From assembly GCA_002483465.1 (NCBI GenBank), contig DLHX01000001.1, positions 310,238-374,237 on the forward strand: 64,000 nucleotides of DNA. Reading direction: 5' to 3'. Every line of letters starts with the position of its first letter. The first letter of the stretch is position 1. Below, piece by piece: positions 7,126 to 16,800 of the stretch. This DNA comes from Micavibrio sp. UBA7657. Its GTDB lineage: Bacteria; Pseudomonadota; Alphaproteobacteria; Micavibrionales; Micavibrionaceae. The notes beneath the pieces are model-generated. The model was given only the letters and a program-made list of their open reading frames with translations. It was not told the DNA's origin and made no database searches. The translations under genes were made by a program, and so were the position numbers.

Positions 7126-8301
7126 TTACGCTTGCGCGGGTTGCTTTCCCGCGAGCAGCATCAGCCCGAGCGAGACGACATTCAGCGCGAAAAAGCCAGA
7201 AACCACGGGGATGAGCGTGCCGTCATACGACTGGCCGATAAAGGTGCCGACCGAGAGCGAGACGAGCGACGAGACCGAGCCGATCACCGCCGCCGCGATG
7301 CCCGCGATATGGCCCATCGGCTCCATCGCGATGGCGTTGAGATTGCCGAACATCAACCCGAAGCAGAAGAACATGATCGCGGCGTATGTGACGAACATCC
7401 AGAGCTCAACGGGAATTGTGAGATTGATGCCGAGGAATATTGCCGACGCCGTGATGATGATCATGGTCGCGCGGATGCAGATCGCCCGCATGCCGTATTT
7501 GCCGACGATGCGTGAGTTCAGCAGCGAGGCCGCACCGATCACGAGGGCGAGGCCGCCGAAATAAAATGCGAACGCGTCCCCGGTGTGGAACTGGTCCTGG
7601 AAAATCTGGCGGCAGGAATTGAGGTAGCCGATCAGGCTGCCGAAACAGATGCCCATGCAGAACATGAAGCACACCGTCACGCGGTTTTTGAAAACGGTTT
7701 TGAAACCACGCGCGATGGCCGCCGCGCTGAACGGGATTTTATCTTCCGCGTGTAATGTTTCGGGCAAACGCAGGAATACCCACAGCCCCAGCATGCTGCC
7801 GTAGAGAATGTAGAACAGGAAAATCTCGCGCCACGTCGCGACGTAAAGAATGCCCTGGCCGAGCATCGGCGCGATGGCAGGCACGAGAATGAAAATCATC
7901 ATGACCAAACTCATGATCCGCGCCATGTCGCGGCCCGCATAACGGTCGCGCACGATGGCAACGGTCGAGACATAAGGGCCGGAGACACCTAACCCCTGGA
8001 TCACGCGCCCCGCCAGCAGCATTTCAATCGAGCCCGCGAAATAGCAGATGACGCTCCCCACGGCATAGAGTGTGAGCCCGGCAAACAGCACGGGCCTGCG
8101 CCCCAGCGCGTCCGACATCGGCCCGCAGATCAAATGCCCCATCATCATGCCGAGGAAAATGAAGCTGATGACAAGCTGCGTGGTGTTGACGTTCGCCACG
8201 CCAAGGTCGGTGCCGATAATGCCGAGCGCCGGCAACATCGCGTCGATGCTGATCGCGACGACGGACATTAACGAGGCCATCAATATAATGAATTCGGTCA
8301 T
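7126..8301 (-). CDS. MFS drug-efflux transporter, Bcr/CflA type
   Basis: A 391-residue, twelve-helix major facilitator. The Bcr/CflA signature is visible: an N-terminal SIDAMLPALGIIGTDLG, then HLICGPMSDALGRRPVLFAG (the MFS motif A between TM2 and TM3) and GRVIQGLGVSGPYVSTVAIVRDRY (motif B/C region around TM4-TM5). Such proton-driven pumps export chloramphenicol, bicyclomycin, polyamines or other small molecules; the substrate here is unknown. It is translationally close to the truncated haemoglobin downstream (5 nt). Length and topology are normal for the family. Confidence 0.88.
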   Translation of the reverse strand: MTEFIILMASLMSVVAISIDAMLPALGIIGTDLGVANVNTTQLVISFIFLGMMMGHLICGPMSDALGRRPVLFAGLTLYAVGSVICYFAGSIEMLLAGRVIQGLGVSGPYVSTVAIVRDRYAGRDMARIMSLVMMIFILVPAIAPMLGQGILYVATWREIFLFYILYGSMLGLWVFLRLPETLHAEDKIPFSAAAIARGFKTVFKNRVTVCFMFCMGICFGSLIGYLNSCRQIFQDQFHTGDAFAFYFGGLALVIGAASLLNSRIVGKYGMRAICIRATMIIITASAIFLGINLTIPVELWMFVTYAAIMFFCFGLMFGNLNAIAMEPMGHIAGIAAAVIGSVSSLVSLSVGTFIGQSYDGTLIPVVSGFFALNVVSLGLMLLAGKQPAQA

Positions 8302-8349
8302 GAGGGAGTTAAGTGGAGTTAAAGGTTACAGAAGCAAGAGTCTAGCGGA

Positions 8350-9612
8350 TTACCCCTTCCCCGTCATCCACCCAAACAGCACCTGGATGATTTTCATCCA
8401 TGCTTCCGGGATGTTGAAGAAATAGGGCAGTAACGGGATCATCGGGCCGACGGCGGAGCCGACAAGCTGCCCGCCGCTGCGGATATCGAACGGGATGACG
8501 CGCATCGACTGGATGCGTTCGTAAAAGCCGGTGAGCAAATTGAGCTGCGCCAGCTCGTCGCGCAGTTTTTCATCCCGGCCCGGCGTTTTGTCGTCGCTCA
8601 TCAGCCAGCGCTCTTCCACCGCCACCGCGCTCATCATCGCTTTCTCGCGGAACTGCGCCATGGCGCGTTTCTTAGTGCGGGATAATTGTTTCGTGAACAG
8701 CAGCAGCGGGGCGAGGAACATCATCGGCGCGAACACCACGAAACCAACCACCATGCCCCACACCGGCGGCAGATCGACCGGCGCGTGCTCGATCGCGATT
8801 TTGTAACCGACTGTAGATAAGATGTTGCTGATCCCGAAGGCGAGAATGACGATGGCAAATTTCGCCTGCACTTCGCTTAAAAACCCGATGCCGCCGGTTT
8901 TATCCGGGTGCGAGGCGACCAGTGTGAGTTTGAATTTCGAAATCTGCTTGAGATACCAGTACCACAGCGTCACCTTCCAGAACGTGCGCAGCCATATATA
9001 GCTCATGATCGGCAGGCCGATGAACATCGCGTACCACCCGGCCCATGTCATCCAGCGCGTGAAGACGGGGTGATCGATTTTATAGCTGTGCCACGTCACC
9101 ATCTCGGTGTTGGTGGTGAACATCTCAACGCCGAGCGCCATCACGCCCATATAGACCGCCATGATCATCAAGAAATATTCCGGCCACATCGCCTTGCGCA
9201 ATTCCTCGACGCGTTTTTCCATTTTGGCGAGCTCGGGCTTGTCGGCCTCCGACACCACACCGCTCGATTCAAAATCACGCGCGGCGGAGAGAATATTGTC
9301 GGAAATAATCCGCTCGGCGATCAGGAAGAGGGGCAGGCCGATGAAATATTGCGTGTAGGCGGCAAAGTCGTAGAAAAAATTCAGCGCGGGTTCGTATTTT
9401 TCCGGCAGGTTCATGGCAGGGAGGATCGAGAGCGCCGCCATGCCGCCGTAACTGATGCTGACCAAAATAAGGAACCGCGCCAGGATATGGCTGGGCTTGC
9501 GCGGCCCGAGGCCGATGCGCGCGAACGTGCGGTTCATCAGGTCGCCCTCGAACAGCGAGAACTGGCTCAGCCGCTCGTCCGCGTTATCTTCCTGGTAAAC
9601 GTGCTTGGCCAA
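8350..9612 (-). CDS. Multi-pass membrane protein of unknown function
   Basis: Predicted 420 residues from a TTG start at 9612, which follows AGGGGG by 6-7 nt; the frame stays open to an ATG at 9669 giving 439 residues. The N-terminus reads AKHVYQEDNADERLSQFS. About five to six hydrophobic helices follow, with a long charged cytoplasmic-looking segment near residues 125-150 (RDFESSGVVSEADKPELAKMEKRVEELRK). The second half has FKLTLVASHPDKTGGIGFL followed by two more membrane segments and a basic stretch (SRTKKRAMAQFREKAMM). I do not recognise the family. It is transcribed away from the entericidin-like gene and separated from the MFS gene by 48 nt on the same strand. Confidence 0.7.
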   Translation of the reverse strand: MAKHVYQEDNADERLSQFSLFEGDLMNRTFARIGLGPRKPSHILARFLILVSISYGGMAALSILPAMNLPEKYEPALNFFYDFAAYTQYFIGLPLFLIAERIISDNILSAARDFESSGVVSEADKPELAKMEKRVEELRKAMWPEYFLMIMAVYMGVMALGVEMFTTNTEMVTWHSYKIDHPVFTRWMTWAGWYAMFIGLPIMSYIWLRTFWKVTLWYWYLKQISKFKLTLVASHPDKTGGIGFLSEVQAKFAIVILAFGISNILSTVGYKIAIEHAPVDLPPVWGMVVGFVVFAPMMFLAPLLLFTKQLSRTKKRAMAQFREKAMMSAVAVEERWLMSDDKTPGRDEKLRDELAQLNLLTGFYERIQSMRVIPFDIRSGGQLVGSAVGPMIPLLPYFFNIPEAWMKIIQVLFGWMTGKG

Positions 9613-9706
9613 GGCTGGCCCCCTTATCGTTGAAACCCCACCTCTATCACACCCGTTTATAGCCCTCAATCGGCTCTTGAGAAGCAGGTTCCTATCCCTT
9701 AAGGTT

Positions 9707-9761
9707 TTGAAATCGCGGTTCTTCCGGCATATTTGCCATAAAGTAATCGCCCTGCTATAAG
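9707..9761 (+). promoter_or_regulatory. Candidate promoters for the entericidin-like gene
   Basis: Two overlapping sigma70-like arrangements are visible: TTGAAA (9707-9712) with TATTTG 17 nt further on (9730-9735), and TTGCCA (9733-9738) with TATAAG (9756-9761), also 17 nt apart and preceded by TG as in an extended -10. The second would start transcription inside the ribosome-binding site, so the first may be the working one. Confidence 0.35.
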
Positions 9762-9776
9762 AGAAGAGGAATTTCT

Positions 9777-9908
9777 ATGAACCGGAACGTATTAACACTG
9801 GGTTTGTTGGTTTTGGTAGGAATGGGCCTGTCGGCCTGTAATACGGCGGAAGGGGTAGGTAAAGACCTGTCCAGCGCCGGTGACGCCATACAAGGCGTAT
9901 TTAACTAG
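9777..9908 (+). CDS. Entericidin A/B-like small lipoprotein
   Basis: A 43-residue lipoprotein. A short charged start MNRN, a hydrophobic core (VLTLGLLVLVGMGLS) and a lipobox LSAC give a lipidated Cys at residue 21; the mature peptide CNTAEGVGKDLSSAGDAIQG matches the entericidin pattern (CNTxxGxGxDxxxxGxAIxx). Entericidins are small envelope lipoproteins, in E. coli an antidote/toxin pair linked to stationary-phase lysis; only one member is present here. GAGGAA lies about 6 nt before the ATG. It is followed 11 nt later by the secreted Ala/Glu-rich protein, probably on the same transcript. Confidence 0.85.
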   Translation: MNRNVLTLGLLVLVGMGLSACNTAEGVGKDLSSAGDAIQGVFN

Positions 9909-9919
9909 GAGATTAGAGA

Positions 9920-10354
9920 ATGAAACTGTTCGCATCATTTGTAATGGGTATGGCGGTCCTGATGGCGGGATCGTTCGTTTACGCCGAGGATGAATTCGGC
10001 GAGCGCTTTCATAATGAGAACCCCGCGGCGCTTAAGGACAAGAATGCGCCTGCCGAGCCTGTGAAGCCCGAGAATATTGAACCGGCAGCAGGCGATGAAG
10101 AGGCCGCCGCTCCTGCGAATGCTGCGGAACCCGCAGCCGGTAATGAGGCCGCCACGGTCGAGGGCGAACTTGAGCAGAAATTCGATACTGAAGTCACCAC
10201 GAGCACGACCGATCAGGGCGACGGCCAGACCGAGCAGCATGACAGTGTCGGCGAGGGCAAGATCCGCGCTTTTTATAAAAGCGAGCAGGACGGCCGCGTG
10301 ATGGACACCGAAGATGCCGCAGGCGTCGAGGTCAAGGTTATCGAGTTCGAATAA
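9920..10354 (+). CDS. Secreted Ala/Glu/Pro-rich low-complexity protein
   Basis: A 144-residue protein with a signal peptide (MKLFASFVMGMAVLMAGSFVYA, cleavage near residue 22). The mature part is acidic and mostly disordered. Residues 50-77 repeat the motif EPAAG(D/N)E (ENIEPAAGDEE and AEPAAGNEA), and the C-terminal third has a Thr/Gln/Asp-rich run ending VEVKVIEFE. No Cys and no known domain. The motif NIEPAAG also appears near the C-terminus of the giant TpsA exoprotein 13 kb away, which may hint at a shared processing or surface context. It is placed between the entericidin-like gene and an O-antigen ligase-like gene. Confidence 0.75.
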   Translation: MKLFASFVMGMAVLMAGSFVYAEDEFGERFHNENPAALKDKNAPAEPVKPENIEPAAGDEEAAAPANAAEPAAGNEAATVEGELEQKFDTEVTTSTTDQGDGQTEQHDSVGEGKIRAFYKSEQDGRVMDTEDAAGVEVKVIEFE

Positions 10355-10400
10355 GCCTGCATCTTTCGCCGCGCGCCCAAAGCGTGTATCTTTTTAGTCC

Positions 10401-11627
10401 ATGAGCGCGGCGCAACAAGCCAAAGACACATCGGCGGGAAATCATTTCACATACGAAAAGTTTTTTTCGGGCGCGCTCTGCGCATTGCCCGTCATCGCGA
10501 TTATCATGCCGCGCGCGCTGAATGTCCTGCCGGTGCTGGTGGCGGTGATCGCGCTGGTGCTTTACCGGGTTTACCGGGGCCGCTGGCCGCAGCTTCATAT
10601 CGCTTCGTTTTTATGGATGGCGGTGCTATTTGGCTTGATGGCGCTGACCACATTCTGGGCGTTTGATCCGGCGGAGTCGCTGGAGCGGACGCTGAAAACC
10701 GCGCCTGTCCTGTTCGGCGGCGCATTGCTGCTCAGCCTGGCGCTGAGGGAACGCGGCGATGTGTTCAGCGCGTGGTTTCCTTTCGCGTTTCTGTTGGCGG
10801 GTGCTGTGCTGTTGATCGAGCTTTATGCTGGTGCGCCCTTTTATCACCTCGTTCATGAACGTATTCCGGGAGATGTGAATCTCTTTTATCTCAACCGTTC
10901 CGCCTCGCTGTTGATGATCCTGGTACCGCTCGCCGCGACATGCACGCAGCAGGCGACATGGAAGCCGCAGATAAAATACGTGCTCTACGCGCTGTATATC
11001 ATGATGATCGCGGCGGTGCTGTACCGGACCGACAGCCAGAGCGCGCAGCTCGGTATTATCGTCGGCGCGGCGCTTTATTTTTTCTTTCCGGTCAAATTGC
11101 GCGCTGCTTGGATCGGGCTTGCCGCGTGCCTCGCGCTCGGCATCATCGCCACGCCCTGGATCGCGCAATATATGTTTAAAATTATGCCTGTCTATGCGGA
11201 GAACAGCGAATTCGCAACGCAGGGCAGCGGCCTCGCGCGCCTCGAGATCTGGGATTCTATCGGCCGCAAGGCACTGGAGCGCCCGTTCATGGGCTACGGC
11301 GTCGAGGCAACGCGCGCCATGGAATTCGATTTAAAGATGCTTTACCACAACAGGCCGAACGCGATGCACCCGCATAATTTCGCGCTGCAGCTCTGGATCG
11401 AGCTCGGTATCTGGGGCGCGCTGTTCGCCGCCGCGTTCTTCGCATGGGTTCTGCGCGCCGCGCAAAGGCTGGAGCCTGCCTACGCGCGTGCGTCGCTGGC
11501 GGTTTTATTTACGGCGATCTCAGTTGCCGCCACAGGCTATGGATTGTGGCAGGGCATGTGGATCGGTGCCTTCGGGATGTTCTTCGCCTTCTGCGCAATG
11601 GCTTCCAAGAAAAATATCAGCCAATAA
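10401..11627 (+). CDS. O-antigen ligase / polymerase family membrane protein
   Basis: A 408-residue protein with about eleven to twelve hydrophobic helices and one large periplasmic loop, the layout of WaaL ligases and Wzy polymerases. The loop holds MGYGVEATRAMEF and, 20 residues on, the diagnostic HPHNFALQLWIELGIWGALF; the H-x-H-N motif is the signature of the Wzy_C/O-antigen ligase domain and includes the catalytic histidine. The role would be joining O-polysaccharide to lipid A-core in the periplasm. No glycosyltransferases lie beside it, so ligase is somewhat more likely than polymerase. A bidirectional terminator follows 4 nt after the stop. Confidence 0.82.
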   Translation: MSAAQQAKDTSAGNHFTYEKFFSGALCALPVIAIIMPRALNVLPVLVAVIALVLYRVYRGRWPQLHIASFLWMAVLFGLMALTTFWAFDPAESLERTLKTAPVLFGGALLLSLALRERGDVFSAWFPFAFLLAGAVLLIELYAGAPFYHLVHERIPGDVNLFYLNRSASLLMILVPLAATCTQQATWKPQIKYVLYALYIMMIAAVLYRTDSQSAQLGIIVGAALYFFFPVKLRAAWIGLAACLALGIIATPWIAQYMFKIMPVYAENSEFATQGSGLARLEIWDSIGRKALERPFMGYGVEATRAMEFDLKMLYHNRPNAMHPHNFALQLWIELGIWGALFAAAFFAWVLRAAQRLEPAYARASLAVLFTAISVAATGYGLWQGMWIGAFGMFFAFCAMASKKNISQ

Positions 11628-11655
11628 AAAACCCGCCGGTTAAGGGCGGGTTTTT
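11626..11655. terminator. Bidirectional terminator between the ligase-like gene and tpsB
   Basis: AAAAAACCCGCC (11626-11637), a 7 nt loop and GGCGGGTTTTT (11645-11655) form a stem flanked by As on one side and Ts on the other, so it can end transcripts from both directions. The genes on either side converge on it. Confidence 0.88.
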
Positions 11656-11675
11656 AAATCTTTTATGATCAAGCC

Positions 11676-13424
11676 TTAGAATTTGCGGCTGACATTGAAG
11701 TAGTATTCGGTGCGCTTGTTGTTTTCCGTGCCGACATCGCGTGTCAGCGGGAACGTTACAGCGGCACCGACATCGGTCGCTTCATCGAACACCTGCGCGC
11801 GCACGCCGAGGCCCACCGAGGTGATGCTGTCGCGCTTGCCGGCCGATGTGGTTGCGTCCTTGTTCCAGACAACGCCCGCATCATAGAAGCTGTAGAGCTG
11901 GTAATCGTCGATGTGCTGGATTTCCGTCGGCTCGTTCCATTGCAGCTCGACTTTACCGGCAAGACCGTCATCGCCGACGATTTCGGAAGGGTCATAGCCG
12001 CGACCGATATGCAGGCCGCCGATACCGAATTCTTCGGAAGAGAGCAGCGGATTGGCTGCCCACTGACCGCTGACGTTCATAAGCACGTTAACCTTGGAGG
12101 TTATGCGCTGCAGACGCTGCAGGTCGGCGTTCATCTTGAAGAAGGTCGGAGAGCCGAGCAGACGTGTCAGGCGCGTGTCCTGATGGTTGCTGGCACCCAG
12201 GATGCCGAGACCTTTTGAAAGCTGGATATCGACCGAGTTGATGCCGACGCCGACGAGGGTGTCGAGCACTTCGTAACGGCCACCGACGCGCAGCGCACGG
12301 ATATGGTCGCGGCGCGAGGGGCTTTCAACATCGTTGCGGCTCTGCTGGTTGCGGAGGTCAAATATAACGCGGCCGCTAAGGTTTTGGCTGCGTGCGCGGA
12401 TGAAAGGATGTTCAGCCTTGAAGCGCAGATATTGCGATTGACCGCTGACATCGAATTCGCGGAGCGTCCAGCCTGGATCGGTATCCGTGAAGCTGGTCAG
12501 AACTTCGAGCGTCGTGCCTTCATCGCCGACGGGCTGCTCGTAAGCGCCCATGAAGTAAGCGAGTTCAAAGCCGTTGCCGAGTTGCGGCGCGAGCACGACC
12601 TGGCCGGTGATTTTCTCGTTCAGGCCGAAGAAGGAGTTAAGCGAGCCTGCTGCGGAAGCTTGCAGCGGACCTAAGAAGCGGCTGCCGTAATTGTCGAGAG
12701 AGAGCAACGCATCGAACGGATCGCGCGATACGATGATGCGAAGATCTGCTGCGCCTGCTTTTGTGCGAGACGGCGAGAGAATGCTGCGCGCTTCGACGCC
12801 GGGCAGGTCGTTGATGAGTAACAGGTAACGCTCGAGCTCGCGCACGTTCAGCGCGCCGCCGCTGCGGATGTTTTTTGCATACTGGCGAACAGTGCTTGTT
12901 TCGCGTTCGCTGCCGACGCCTTCAACGACGACCTGGTCAACATAACCTTCAACGACTTTCAGCTGCACCGTGCCACCGTCGATTGTCTGCGGGGGAACGA
13001 TAACCTGCGTGAGGATGTAACCGGTGTTGCGGAACTTGTTCGTCATCTGCGCGGCGATTGTGTAGACATCCGCAAGCGAGATTTCCGTGCCGACCTTGTC
13101 AGCGTAGATCGACGAGAGTTGCTGCTCATTATAAGCGGTCGCGCCCTGGACATTGACCGATTTCAAAGTGAAGCGGACATTTTCCGCGTTCGCCGGAACT
13201 TTCTGGCGCAACAGGTTTTCCACTTCCATCGTCGGCATGACATCAGGAATTTCCTGCTCTTCGAGCATCTGTGCTCCTGCACGGCCCGGGTCGGCGGTCG
13301 TGGTGGCCTCGGCCTGCGCGAAGGCGGGAGATGTCGGCGTCACTATATATATAGTGGCGATAAAAGCGGCGCAGAGAACTGCGCACTGCCTTGCTGAAAG
13401 CGTCTTGAACTGGATCATCATCAA
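11676..13424 (-). CDS. TpsB outer-membrane transporter (ShlB/FhaC/HecB family)
   Basis: A 582-residue two-partner secretion transporter. The signal peptide ends at AFA near residue 36. After an acidic linker come POTRA1 (about 83-160, with VRFTLKSVNVQGATAYNE and GYILTQVIVPPQTI) and POTRA2 (about 161-235, with DLPGVEARSILSPS), then a sixteen-strand beta-barrel from about 240 to the C-terminal Phe (NVSRKF). The conserved loop-6 motif is present as GRGYDPSEI (R475), and SFYDAGVVW marks the next strand pair. It would export the TpsA protein encoded divergently 475 bp away. Having transporter and passenger genes head to head is less usual than a tpsB-tpsA operon. No other passenger lies in the window. 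Confidence 0.93.
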   Translation of the reverse strand: MMMIQFKTLSARQCAVLCAAFIATIYIVTPTSPAFAQAEATTTADPGRAGAQMLEEQEIPDVMPTMEVENLLRQKVPANAENVRFTLKSVNVQGATAYNEQQLSSIYADKVGTEISLADVYTIAAQMTNKFRNTGYILTQVIVPPQTIDGGTVQLKVVEGYVDQVVVEGVGSERETSTVRQYAKNIRSGGALNVRELERYLLLINDLPGVEARSILSPSRTKAGAADLRIIVSRDPFDALLSLDNYGSRFLGPLQASAAGSLNSFFGLNEKITGQVVLAPQLGNGFELAYFMGAYEQPVGDEGTTLEVLTSFTDTDPGWTLREFDVSGQSQYLRFKAEHPFIRARSQNLSGRVIFDLRNQQSRNDVESPSRRDHIRALRVGGRYEVLDTLVGVGINSVDIQLSKGLGILGASNHQDTRLTRLLGSPTFFKMNADLQRLQRITSKVNVLMNVSGQWAANPLLSSEEFGIGGLHIGRGYDPSEIVGDDGLAGKVELQWNEPTEIQHIDDYQLYSFYDAGVVWNKDATTSAGKRDSITSVGLGVRAQVFDEATDVGAAVTFPLTRDVGTENNKRTEYYFNVSRKF

Positions 13425-13899
13425 CCTTGCCTTGTAAATCTTTATATGTCTGGAATTATTTCGAGTTACTCAATAGCAGAAAACGGGCCAAAAACAAGGG
13501 GCCTCATATCCACAATTTTTAAGCTATTTCAGGACCGAAAGCAATCGGGGGTACCTATAAAATATGAAAAAAGCTCCGATTCGCATCTGGGACGGCCAGT
13601 ATTAATACATTAGGAGAAATGCAAGTAACTTGAGTTGCTTAGGGTTTAACAGAATATCCCGAATTAGTTTGACAGAATTTTCATAGCGCCTTAATGTCCC
13701 GTTCATTATTACTTGAATTTTTTATGGGGTGTTGTAAAACCTTAGGCGGCGAAACAAGTTTTCGCCCATAGACTTAATAAGAAACTTTGAAGTGCGTGGA
13801 TGAAAAATAAAAAAATCAAAATGCCACCTCCGGTTTCAAAAAATTTTTCAGAATTCAAATTGACGGGATTTAATTTTTTTTAAGGGAAGGAACCACACT
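13425..13899. promoter_or_regulatory. Divergent AT-rich intergenic control region of tpsB and tpsA
   Basis: This 475 bp region without a gene is much more AT-rich than its flanks. On the plus strand there is TTGACA (13669-13674) with a weak TTAATG 16 nt downstream (13691-13696), a candidate tpsA promoter giving a leader of about 200 nt. A small hairpin GGCGAAA...TTTCGCC lies at 13748-13766 without a T-run, so it may be a leader structure or operator rather than a terminator. A poly-T tract precedes GGGAAGGA, the Shine-Dalgarno of tpsA. I found no clear tpsB promoter by eye. Confidence 0.4.
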
Positions 13900-16800
13900 A
13901 TGAGTACGTTCAAAACGAAAACAAATGCTGCGCAGATCACTGCCAAGCTCTTGTCGACATCCGCACTGACGACGGCGCTCCTCGCTCTCGCGATGAACCC
14001 GGCCCGCGCACAGGATGTAACCGTACCCGATGTGACCATCCCAGAGGCTCCCTCAATCGAAACCCCCGCGGCGCCAGAGGCTCCCGCGGTAAACGAAGGT
14101 CAATCATGGACCGGCTTCACAGATGAAGAAGGCTCCATCACCGTTGAAACACCGACCACGACATTCACAGATATTACGCAGAACACGCAGCTCTATGTTG
14201 GTACATCGGCGAACCTTGATATCCCTGAAGGTCACCATGTCAACATCAACCAGGCGTCTTCCAACTATCTCTTCGTCGCGAAAGCCGCGCCTGACGCAGA
14301 CCCGACATTCATCCTCGGTAAACTGACCGCAGATGGCCGCGTCATCATCATTGACCGCAACGGCGTCTTCCACGGCCCGAGTTCCGTTATCGATGTTGCA
14401 GGTATCATTGAAACCACCGGCGATATCGATATTGCCGATCTGCGCGCAAATGAATTTGGCCAGTATGAAATCACGAACATCACCGAAGGCGCAATCAATC
14501 TGAACGGCACCATCTCTGTTTCTGACGCAGGCCTCGCGGCTTTCGTCGCGCCGAGCGTTTCCAACGCGGGCGTTATCAATGCCACGATGGGTAAAGTTGC
14601 ACTCGCTTCCGGCGAGACCGTCACGCTCGACCTCTACGGCGATGACCTCGTTGAAGTTGCCGTTCCCGGCAACGTGGCCAACGCGCTGGTTGAAAACAGC
14701 GGTTCTATCAATGCAAACGGCGGCGTGGTCCAGATCACGGCGGCGCAGGCTAAAGATGTCGTCGACAATATTATTAACGTCAGCGGTATCGTTGATGTGT
14801 CTTCCGTTTCCACGCAGGGCGGCAAAATCGTCCTCTCCGGCGGCGATGCGGGTAAAGTTAAGGTTACGGGCATTCTTGATGCATCCGGCGCAACCGGCGG
14901 CGACATCGACGTTACCGGCCAGTTCGTTTCGGCCGAGGACAACGCAGTTCTCGACGCTTCCGGCACCAACGGCGGCGGCACGATCCATTTCGGCGGCGAC
15001 TGGCAGGGCCAGGGCGATACGCCGACTTCTGAATACGCATTCGTAGGCCAGGACGCGATCCTCAACGCCAACTCTGAAGAAGACGGCGATGGCGGCGAAG
15101 TAGTCGTCTGGTCTGATAAAGTAACGGGCTTCTTCGGCCTGATCACCGCTAAAGGCGGCGCGAACTCCGGTAATGGCGGACGTGTTGAGACTTCGGGTAA
15201 AGAATATCTCGAAGCTTTCGGTAACGTTGATGCCTCAGCAGACAACGGTAATGCCGGTGAATGGCTGCTGGACCCCATCAGCTTGGAAGTTACTGACTCA
15301 ACCAATAATAACCGCACAGTTACAGACATCGTTGGCCTGAGAACCGTCACGGCTACAGGCGCGCCCTCGCAAGTGAGCGACGGCACGATTGAAGCAGCGC
15401 TTGACAATGGAACGAGCGTAACACTTAAAACCGGAGCCGGCGGCAGCAGCAGTGTGGATTCTGGCGATATCACTGTAAATGCCCAAATTGATAAAGTTGC
15501 CGGTGGCAATGCTACGCTCCGCCTCGAAGCGCATGATGATATTTACGTTAATGAAAGCATTGTTTCGACCGCAGGCCGCCTGACAGTCGAGCTTATTGCA
15601 GGTTTCTTTGATGGCGCTAACACTAATAATGACAACGATGTTACGGTCGGTGCCAATATCCTGACCAACGGCGGAAACTTCCTCGCCGAGGCCGACGACG
15701 ATGTTATTATCAACGCAGTTGTTGACAGTGGTGACGCAGGTGGAGCCGATGGCAACATCACGCTTCGTTCGCTGGGTCTTCACACAGACACCGGCCTTGT
15801 TCAAATTTCGGGCCGCGTTGACGCGGATGACGGTTTGGATGGCGGCAATCTGGATGGCAATGTCCTGATCGAAGCCGAAGATATTTTGCTCAATACAGGC
15901 GCGACGCGCATTGACGTGGGTGGTCCCGGTTCGGGCGAAACCCTCCCGGACGGCACAGTAACGATCCGCCGTATTTCAGACGGCACGATTGGTGTAGGTT
16001 CCGTCGCAGCAGCTGGCTCCAAAACCAACATGCATATCAGCCAGGATGAACTGAACACGATCTCCAGCTTCGGCAACGTCATCATCGGTCATGACACGGT
16101 AGCATCTGCTCATGAAACGGCGATCAATGTTAACGGCGCGGATATGGACGCGTTTGCTAGCACGACATTCAACGTCCTGCGCAATTCGGGCGGCAGCAAC
16201 AACGTCGCCTTCTTCGGCACGAACAGCTTTAACACGTTGATCGTCAATGCCGATGATGACATCACCACAGATCCATCCAGCTCCATCAACACTACCGGCG
16301 ATGCTCTGTTTTTCACAGCGGGCGATGACATTATCCTCGACAGCGACATCACCACCGAGGGCGGCTCGGCGACATTTGTTGCGGGCGATCTGTTCCAGGT
16401 TGATGAAAGCAATGATGTTATCGACACCAATCACACAACGGATGGCAATGTCAGCATCACGGCCAACCAGATTGACCTTGCGGACGATGATTCTGCGGGC
16501 CAGGTCGTAGATGCCGGAACGGCCAACGTCTCTATCGAGCGTAAAACGATCGGCAATATCATGCTCGGCACCATCACCGGTCTTGGCGGCATGCACCTGA
16601 CGCAAAAGGAAATCGGTAATATCGATGCTGGCTCTTTGACCGTCGGCGGCCTCAATACGTCCAGCATTTCCGTTAACGGCGTCAACACGACTACGGGTAC
16701 CATCACCGGCCTTGTCACCCTGATTACAGGCGCGAACTTTACCGGCAACAATGATGACGTCCTCTTCAACGGCAATAACGTATTCAACGGCCTGACCATC

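Noticed and set aside
10626..11168. 180-codon minus-strand frame opposite the O-antigen ligase-like gene
   Set aside because: High Arg/Gln/His content is typical of antisense translation of membrane helices; the plus-strand protein has the HPHN signature.
13748..13766. Hairpin in the tpsB-tpsA interval as a terminator
   Set aside because: The stem is only 7 bp and no T-run follows; kept as a possible leader structure only.
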